In this document: positions 8,589 to 13,116 of the stretch, one piece after another
Layout: each line of letters starts with the position of its first letter
How positions within the stretch are numbered: the stretch's first letter is position 1
Source of the DNA: Brevipalpus yothersi
Taxonomy: Eukaryota; Arthropoda; Arachnida; Trombidiformes; Tenuipalpidae
Direction of reading: 5' to 3'
DNA length: 13,116 nt
Assembly (NCBI GenBank): GCA_003956705.1
Contig: QZCP01000024.1
Location: forward strand, 5,100 to 18,215
The notes under the pieces: generated by a model
Seen by the model: the letters and a program-made list of their open reading frames with translations, nothing else
Told to the model about the DNA's origin: nothing
Database searches by the model: none
Position numbers and translations under genes: made by a program

Positions 8589-9509
8589 AAAGATGCCATA
8601 GGCTTTTACAGAGAAAGAGAATGTCTTTGTTTTTATATCACTTTTGAATGTGTGTGTGTGTGTATTGATTTGAAGTGAAGGAAGTGAGTGAGGAATGTCT
8701 CTGGTATGTATGTATATGGCATGATGGAGAAAAAAAAGTTTTTTACCTTCCAGGTGGTTTTTTTCAATTTCATACAGCTACTTCTTCTTTCAACCAGTAT
8801 CAAAGTTTTACATACATCAGCCTCAGAATACATCAGTCAAAAAGCGACAACAGTCAACAGGGCTTGAGAATGCTCTAGAATAGACATTAGCTGGAGAGTC
8901 AGTTATAGAGAGAGAGAGGGAAAAAAATTTGATGAGAGAGAAAAGTTTTTGCAGTTAGGTTAAAATTTTTCTCCAGCCTATTGAAGTGAGTGTTTTGTGT
9001 GTATACAATCCAAAGAATTCATAAAAAGTTTAGCAAATCAAGAGAGAATGTATAGCTTGAATGGTAATATGTTACAAGTGACTTGAGGATACATGATGAA
9101 ACTTTTCACACACATGGAACAAGACTGAATGATGAAGGCTGGGTTCGTATAAGTGTTGAGGTTTGCTTTTTGCATGACAAGTTCATTAAGGTACAACATT
9201 TTTATTAAATCAAAAACTCATCATTGTTTCAGAATACATGTATACTAAGCCCAGCAAGGGAGAGAGAGAATGAGAAAGATATTTTTGGTTATTAGTGTCA
9301 CAATTTTCTTATCATTTTTCACCGATGACCAAGTTTTTGAAGTTACAACAAATTGAGCTCCATTCAATGGGTAGACAATTAAAATAGAGAGAAAGCTGAA
9401 CAAGTGACAGAATGACATCAAGTTAAAAATGAAGATAGCTTTTGTGTAATTGAGAGATACTCTCTATCTGATGAGGGAACATATACGCAACAAAAGATGG
9501 AACAAATAG
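8589..9509. other. Unassigned region, no supportable gene
   Basis: Contains a (TG)n run (8648-8663) and GA tracts at 8907-8927 and 9258-9279. Two overlapping frames of 66-67 codons on opposite strands (8633-8878) have no recognisable content. From 8880 to 9509 stops are frequent on all frames and I see nothing further. Confidence 0.6.
8648..8663. repeat. (TG)8 microsatellite
   Basis: A short perfect TG run. It is one of very few places where the TG form lies on the + strand. Confidence 0.85.
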
Positions 9510-9756
9510 AATTCAGACTATAGATTCTGTGAGAGAAAAAAGCGATACCGCAAAGATCTTGACAACATCATCATGCTGTCAGAATACGTGTGTAGGTGCA
9601 TATGCAAGTTCCGTCATGATATTCGTTGGAGAAGTAAGTATTCCAATTTCGAAAATTTTCTGTAAAGTGTGCATATGTACCCATCTGAATATTCCAGGTA
9701 GCTCACAGATAATAGGTCATAAAAGTCATCTTGTTGTGGAAACCTTGTTCATCTGA
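9510..9756 (+). CDS. Possible two-exon coding segment around a 64-base intron
   Basis: GGAGAA|GTAAGTATTCC at 9633/9634 is a strong donor and ATATTCCAG|GTAGC at 9697/9698 a good acceptor, defining a 64-base intron (9634-9697), a common length for invertebrate introns. The left segment opens after a TAG at 9507, whose AG could itself be the acceptor. It reads NSDYRFCERKKRYRKDLDN, then IIMLSEYVCRCICKFRHDIR, in the frame that splices on as SSSQIIGHKSHLVVETLFI to a TGA at 9754. That gives about 60 residues, with a basic start and a Cys-rich middle. A competing frame of the left segment (MREKSDTAKILTTSS, GTG start at 9529) is also open but ends four codons after the splice. The acceptor before 9510 has a weak pyrimidine tract. 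No family or downstream AATAAA is recognised. Confidence 0.25.
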
Positions 9757-9940
9757 ATATGAAATTATCTATGTTCTATTGAATTTGTGAGTGTATAGAT
9801 TCTCCTTGGAGTGGAGAACTCAAATAACTTGTATATGACTTGGTAAAGTGTACGTGAGTTATTTCATTTGTATTTTTGAATATACTCCTTGAACATGGTT
9901 AACTACTCGTAAATCGAGTAAAAGTCTGTAAAAAAGGCAC

Positions 9941-9968
9941 AAGAGAGAGAGAAAAAGAGAGAAAGAAG
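9941..9968. repeat. GA purine tract
   Basis: AAGAGAGAGAGAAAAAGAGA followed by GAAAGAAG. It is a degenerate GA microsatellite. Confidence 0.8.
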
Positions 9969-10143
9969 TACTCGAGAGCGGAACAAACAGCCATTCTATC
10001 GAAGATTCTTATAGCTACGATGAAAGAATTTTGCAGTAAAAAAGAGGCTTTTTTTCAATTCTCGCTCTTACTCCCTCTTCACTGGGACCCAAATTTGAAC
10101 AATTCTACTAGAGAGAGAATAAAATTTCAGACAATACTAGGTA

Positions 10144-10184
10144 AGAAAGAAAGAGAGAGAGAGAAAAGGAAGAGGTAGAAAGAG
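10144..10184. repeat. GA/AAAG purine tract
   Basis: A purine tract of GAAA and GAGA units with one T interruption (GAGGTAGAAAGAG). The flank from 10184 to about 10280 is also strongly purine-rich. Confidence 0.8.
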
Positions 10185-10928
10185 TAGCTCTCAAAGGACG
10201 ATAAAAGTGAAGAAGAATAAAGTTGAGTGGAAAGGATGAGAAAGAATGAGAAGAAGGGAAGTGATGGAGAGAGGAAGACTCGTGATCTCTATCATCATGA
10301 TAACAATTCTGCTTGTCTAATATTCTTTATGGAGGCCATCAATGTCATCATTATTATCATGTTTTTTCCCCTAATTTTATCTTGATTACTGAATAAGAAC
10401 AAACATGTATAAGCGTTTCATAGAGTATAATGGAGACGAGAAAGTAGAAGAATATCTTATACAAGAAATTCTGTGAGGATAAAGGAGCTCATGAAAATGT
10501 ATTCAAGTATATGTACAGTGTATACGACGAAAGGTGAGATGGTCTATTGAAGTATCTAAATGAAAAGTAGGATTCTTGGGTAAAAATTCTTGATGAATCA
10601 GGAAAACTTCTTTCAAACATGATCTAAATGATTAATTCAATTGAAAAAAAGTTACACTTGAGGAAGATAATTCTCTGGCATATCGAGAATGTCAGATTAT
10701 CACGATATATCCATTTTGACCCTTGCACAGAGAGCTGTAAGCTAAACCAATCAATCAGCATGTTTTCATTCGTAGGTTGAAGAAGAGTGAGGAAATCAAA
10801 ATATTCGAGTACTCATGAGATTGGAGGAAATGAAAGTATTCCTGGATCAATTTTCACTTGCAGATCAAACACATCAAATATTTACAGAACCTCTGACTAA
10901 ACTAGTGAGACAGATTGGGATGGAGAGA

Positions 10929-10960
10929 GAGAGAAGAAAAGAGAGAAGAAAAGAGAGAAG
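10929..10960. repeat. Tandem 12-base purine repeat
   Basis: The unit GAGAGAAGAAAA occurs twice exactly (10929-10940, 10941-10952), followed by a partial third copy (10953-10960), and runs out of a short GA array at 10923. It has drifted from a dinucleotide repeat to a longer period. On the minus strand it gives a Leu/Ser/Phe string inside a 69-codon frame (10874-11083). Confidence 0.85.
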
Positions 10961-11954
10961 ATGAGAAATAACTTGTCCAGATTTTAACCATAAACTGAGA
11001 ATGACAAGTGATTGAGCGAGCCTCAAGATTGCGAGATGAAGGAAATTTCTTCGATCACATTTTACTCTGATTTTTGGATTCATTGAAGGTTAAAAGCTTC
11101 AGTATTCTGATGAAATTCTTCTCCATGGAATTTATGCCCTTTTCCAGAAGAATGCTGAAGGTTCTTGACTCTTCCTTCAATAAGGATAAGAGCTTGAGCC
11201 AACATTTTGCTACTGAACAAACAATAACATCATGTTTACTGACTGTTGTTCCGATTGAAAATTATTTTCTCGCCTCGAGTTTCAAAAATGAATCAAAAAA
11301 AATTCTTGATTAAAGATCGAATTGATCTTGAGAGAGGAAGAGAGGAAAAAATGGAAGTTCCAAGAGATGATAGTGCGAAAAACTTCTAGCAAGTGGAGTT
11401 CATGACATCTGCTGGGTATCATGCTGGGAGGTTGAATAACAATTCGTATTCGATGGAGAACATTAAGATCAAAGTTAGGTGGATAATCATTCAGAAAAAT
11501 AAATCAGCAAGAAAGCATTGAATGATCATCAAGACTGCCAGAATAGAATGATTGTTGGGCTTTCATCTTGAAAAGGAATCTTTCCTAGGAGCATCGAAAG
11601 AGATAGAAATAGAGAGGCCAGTATCTTCTGTCATTTGGAATACAAGCAGAGAAGTACAAACTATTGTCAGAATGAGAGATGATACTTCGGGAAAAGGTGA
11701 ACCAGGTATAAGAGGATGAAGACGAGTGGTTTTCGAGTTGGATAGAAGATGAAGAAGGAAACATTGGGGCATGTATCAAGATGAAGTGAAATACTGGTCA
11801 AGATAATCGAGAGAAGAAAGAGAAAGAGAAAGAGGCAGGATAAAAGATTGGTGAGCGTAACTCTTTATCCAGCTGGTCCAATTCCTTTTGGTAAGAAGAA
11901 GAGCAACCAAAAGATGAAGAGAGATGGTGAACAAGAAAATCACTGTACATAGCT
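10961..11954. other. Unassigned region with several short open frames
   Basis: A + frame at 11074-11313 (79 codons, TTG start, first ATG at 11110) has ordinary composition but no recognisable motif. A + frame of about 55 codons ending near 11720 reads GASKEIEIERPVSSVIW and lies opposite two minus-strand frames (11563-11779). A GA tract lies at 11809-11836. The + strand is purine-rich, so Glu/Lys/Arg-rich readings are expected without coding. I do not call a gene. Confidence 0.55.
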
Positions 11955-11981
11955 GAGAAAGAAAGAAGGAAAGAGAGATGA

Positions 11982-12010
<29 letters not shown>
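11955..12010. repeat. GA purine tract with perfect (GA)13 core
   Basis: GAAAGAAAGAAGGAAAGAG units lead to a perfect GA core at 11983-12008. The complementary strand yields the Ser/Leu string of a 125-codon minus frame (11776-12153), which is therefore not credited as a gene. Confidence 0.9.
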
Positions 12011-12012
<2 letters not shown>

Positions 12013-12294
12013 CGTGATATCGTGTGGAGAAACATATGAAATCGATAGGATGACAATAGCCATAGACATGATATTGAATAGCCCAACAACCAAGAGCAAG
12101 TGGAGGTCAATCTTTTTCACATAATAATAATAATATTCAATAATTGTCCACACAATATCATGTAGAGATGAGGAAAGAGGACGATAGAGAAGATATGCTT
12201 CTCAAATGATCAGCCTGAAACTTATAATTTTGTGAACGATTTTGAAAACTAGAGCAAATATACACACACACAAACACAGTTGGCTCTAGTGTAG
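12011..12294. other. Unassigned stretch with ATA and CA repeats
   Basis: A short ATA triplet run (12119-12135) and a CA run (12261-12278) are the only structure seen. Confidence 0.6.
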
Positions 12295-12774
12295 TTATTG
12301 TAATAGAAACGAGAGTAAGTCTATTTCGAATGGATGCTTCAATTGAGACATCTCATTTTCCATCTGGACCCTCGATTCTGTTTCTAGATGAAGTTCGACG
12401 AATAGAGAGAAATACAACACATTGGTAAGCTTCTGTATTCGTTGTGATGAAAAGATTCGAAAAAATGGCACCATGTTATGGTGTATATCAGGGTTAAGTG
12501 GTATACATGCTCGATCACTTTTGATAATCATGGTGATCGAAACGCAAAGTATTCCCTTTGATCCACCATTTTCACTTGTTCTGTTTCCCTTTTTTTCTCG
12601 ACAAAAACTTCTACTTCTTATCCATTCCTTTTTCATCCTCTCTAGAATACATGTTCTCCATGATGCTAGTGGAAGGTGAAGAGAAAGAGAAAGAAGAACA
12701 AGACATGCTAGGACTGAAAATACATGAGAATAAGCTTGTCCACTCCATTCTTCTCGACTCAATGATGGGATCAT
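12295..12774 (-). CDS. Longest ATG-started open frame; hypothetical membrane protein, doubtful
   Basis: ATG at 12774 to TAA at 12295, 159 codons, the longest ATG-started frame in the window. Residues about 18-37 (HVFSVLACLVLLSLSLHLPL) form one strongly hydrophobic segment. A basic stretch follows (RMKKEWIRSRSFCREKKGNR, about residues 46-65), and this order would favour a single membrane pass with the C-terminus inside. The rest is unremarkable and ends in a mixed acidic/hydrophobic tail (MENEMSQLKHPFEIDLLSFL). No family is recognised. Against it: the context before the ATG is poor (C at -3), no AATAAA lies close after the stop, and the + strand is also open over much of the region. Those + frames include one with MDASIETSHFPSG from 12330 and one ending at 12809. 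Length alone is the main support. Confidence 0.2.
   Translation of the reverse strand: MIPSLSREEWSGQAYSHVFSVLACLVLLSLSLHLPLASWRTCILERMKKEWIRSRSFCREKKGNRTSENGGSKGILCVSITMIIKSDRACIPLNPDIHHNMVPFFRIFSSQRIQKLTNVLYFSLFVELHLETESRVQMENEMSQLKHPFEIDLLSFLLQ
12330..12424 (+). CDS. Possible start exon ending at a donor, opposite the minus-strand frame
   Basis: ATG at 12330 begins a 32-codon frame reading MDASIETSHFPSGPSILF, then LDEVRRIERNTTHW. The frame either ends at TAA (12426) or is cut by the donor-like ACATTG|GTAAGC at 12424/12425. The frame is also open upstream to 12246. A good pyrimidine tract with CTCTCTAG at about 12610-12645 opens a further 55-codon frame (YMFSMMLVEGEEKEKEEQD to a stop at 12809). 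The phases do not match, because joining TG to the following A makes a TGA. Either the two are unrelated or one is not an exon. Confidence 0.12.
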
Positions 12775-12809
12775 ACGTTCCCTTTTGCTGGAGAATAGCC
12801 GTTAAATAA

Positions 12810-13054
12810 GAGTGACGAAAGGTTGGAACAGTTAGAAAATCACTTATTCATGACTTAATGGCTGATTGATTGGATCATGATAAGGTAGATAAAGCAAGTG
12901 AAAGTCATGGATGCATCCCATACCATGTCCCTCATCAGTTTCACAAATTCCATTGTGATGATTTATTGAAGAGGGTTAATCAATCTTAAAGGCAAAAATT
13001 TTTCCGACCATCGAATGAACATACACATGAGAGTTAGAAAAGATGGGAAAGGTA

Positions 13055-13056
<2 letters not shown>
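12810..13056. other. Unassigned AT-rich flank of the terminal repeat
   Basis: No open frame of note, no repeats and no recognisable motif before the terminal AG array. Confidence 0.65.

Positions 13057-13116
<60 letters not shown>
13057..13116. repeat. (AG)30 microsatellite, cut by the window edge
   Basis: Sixty bases of uninterrupted AG run to the last base of the window. Its orientation is opposite to the (TC)n array at 1-76. The true length is unknown. Confidence 0.98.

Larger units (their letters stand above)
9757..10922. other. Unassigned region, no supportable gene
   Basis: GA tracts occur at 9941-9968 and 10144-10184. Stop codons are frequent and no frame on either strand reaches 60 codons between 9757 and 10873. 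A CTAGGTAAGAAAG donor-like motif at about 10138-10150 lies at the edge of a GA tract and has no exon. I see nothing else. Confidence 0.65.

Noticed and set aside
11074..11313. 79-codon + frame of ordinary composition, considered as a degenerate transposon or gene fragment
   Set aside because: No catalytic motif, zinc finger or terminal repeats are visible, and it lacks an ATG at its start and any splice context.
11776..12153. 125-codon minus frame
   Set aside because: Much of it is the complement of GA tracts (11809-11836 and 11955-12010), giving Ser/Leu strings; the rest has no recognisable content.

Overview
The window looks like intergenic or intronic DNA from an animal nuclear genome, most likely an invertebrate. 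It is AT-rich and saturated with (GA)n/(TC)n microsatellites, with shorter (CA)n and (TA)n runs. It has no compact bacterial-type coding and no ribosome-binding-site or operon pattern. Several sequences look like eukaryotic GT-AG splice sites, for example gtaagtaat at 7211, gtaagtgg at 7931 and gtaagtatt at 9634. I cannot place the species. No open frame is longer than about 160 codons, and none of the translations resembles a protein family I can name. I see no tRNA, rRNA, CRISPR array, recognisable transposase or reverse-transcriptase fragment, or bacterial feature.

Layout: 1-76 is a (TC)n array cut by the window edge. From 77 to about 4.7 kb is low-complexity sequence with scattered short GA-, TC- and CA-rich tracts and no supportable gene. 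From 4.76 to 5.33 kb the + strand is pyrimidine-rich and ends in a perfect (CT)47 array. From 5.47 kb to the right edge nearly all long tracts are purine-rich on the + strand, including perfect (GA)33 at 7095-7160, (GA)13 at 11983-12008 and the terminal (AG)30 at 13057-13116. Both window ends therefore lie inside microsatellites of opposite orientation, as expected of a contig whose assembly stopped at simple repeats.

The best candidate for a spliced gene is 7.16-8.6 kb on the + strand. It holds a small CpG-containing, exon-like segment ending in a strong donor (7161-7210), a possible 44-base micro-exon with a good acceptor and donor (7887-7930), an in-frame continuation to a stop at 8080 followed by AATAAA and a GT-rich stretch, and a long ATG-less open frame (8112-8588). 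A second candidate is a pair of segments around a possible 64-base intron (9510-9756, +). A third is the longest ATG-started frame, 159 codons, on the minus strand at 12295-12774. I could not join any of these into one convincing protein, and none is assigned a function.

No new biological system is demonstrated. The most distinctive physical property is the switch in purine/pyrimidine strand near 5.4 kb. The (CT)47 and (GA)33 arrays lie in inverted orientation about 1.8 kb apart, so a transcript crossing both could fold into a duplex of about 66 bp.
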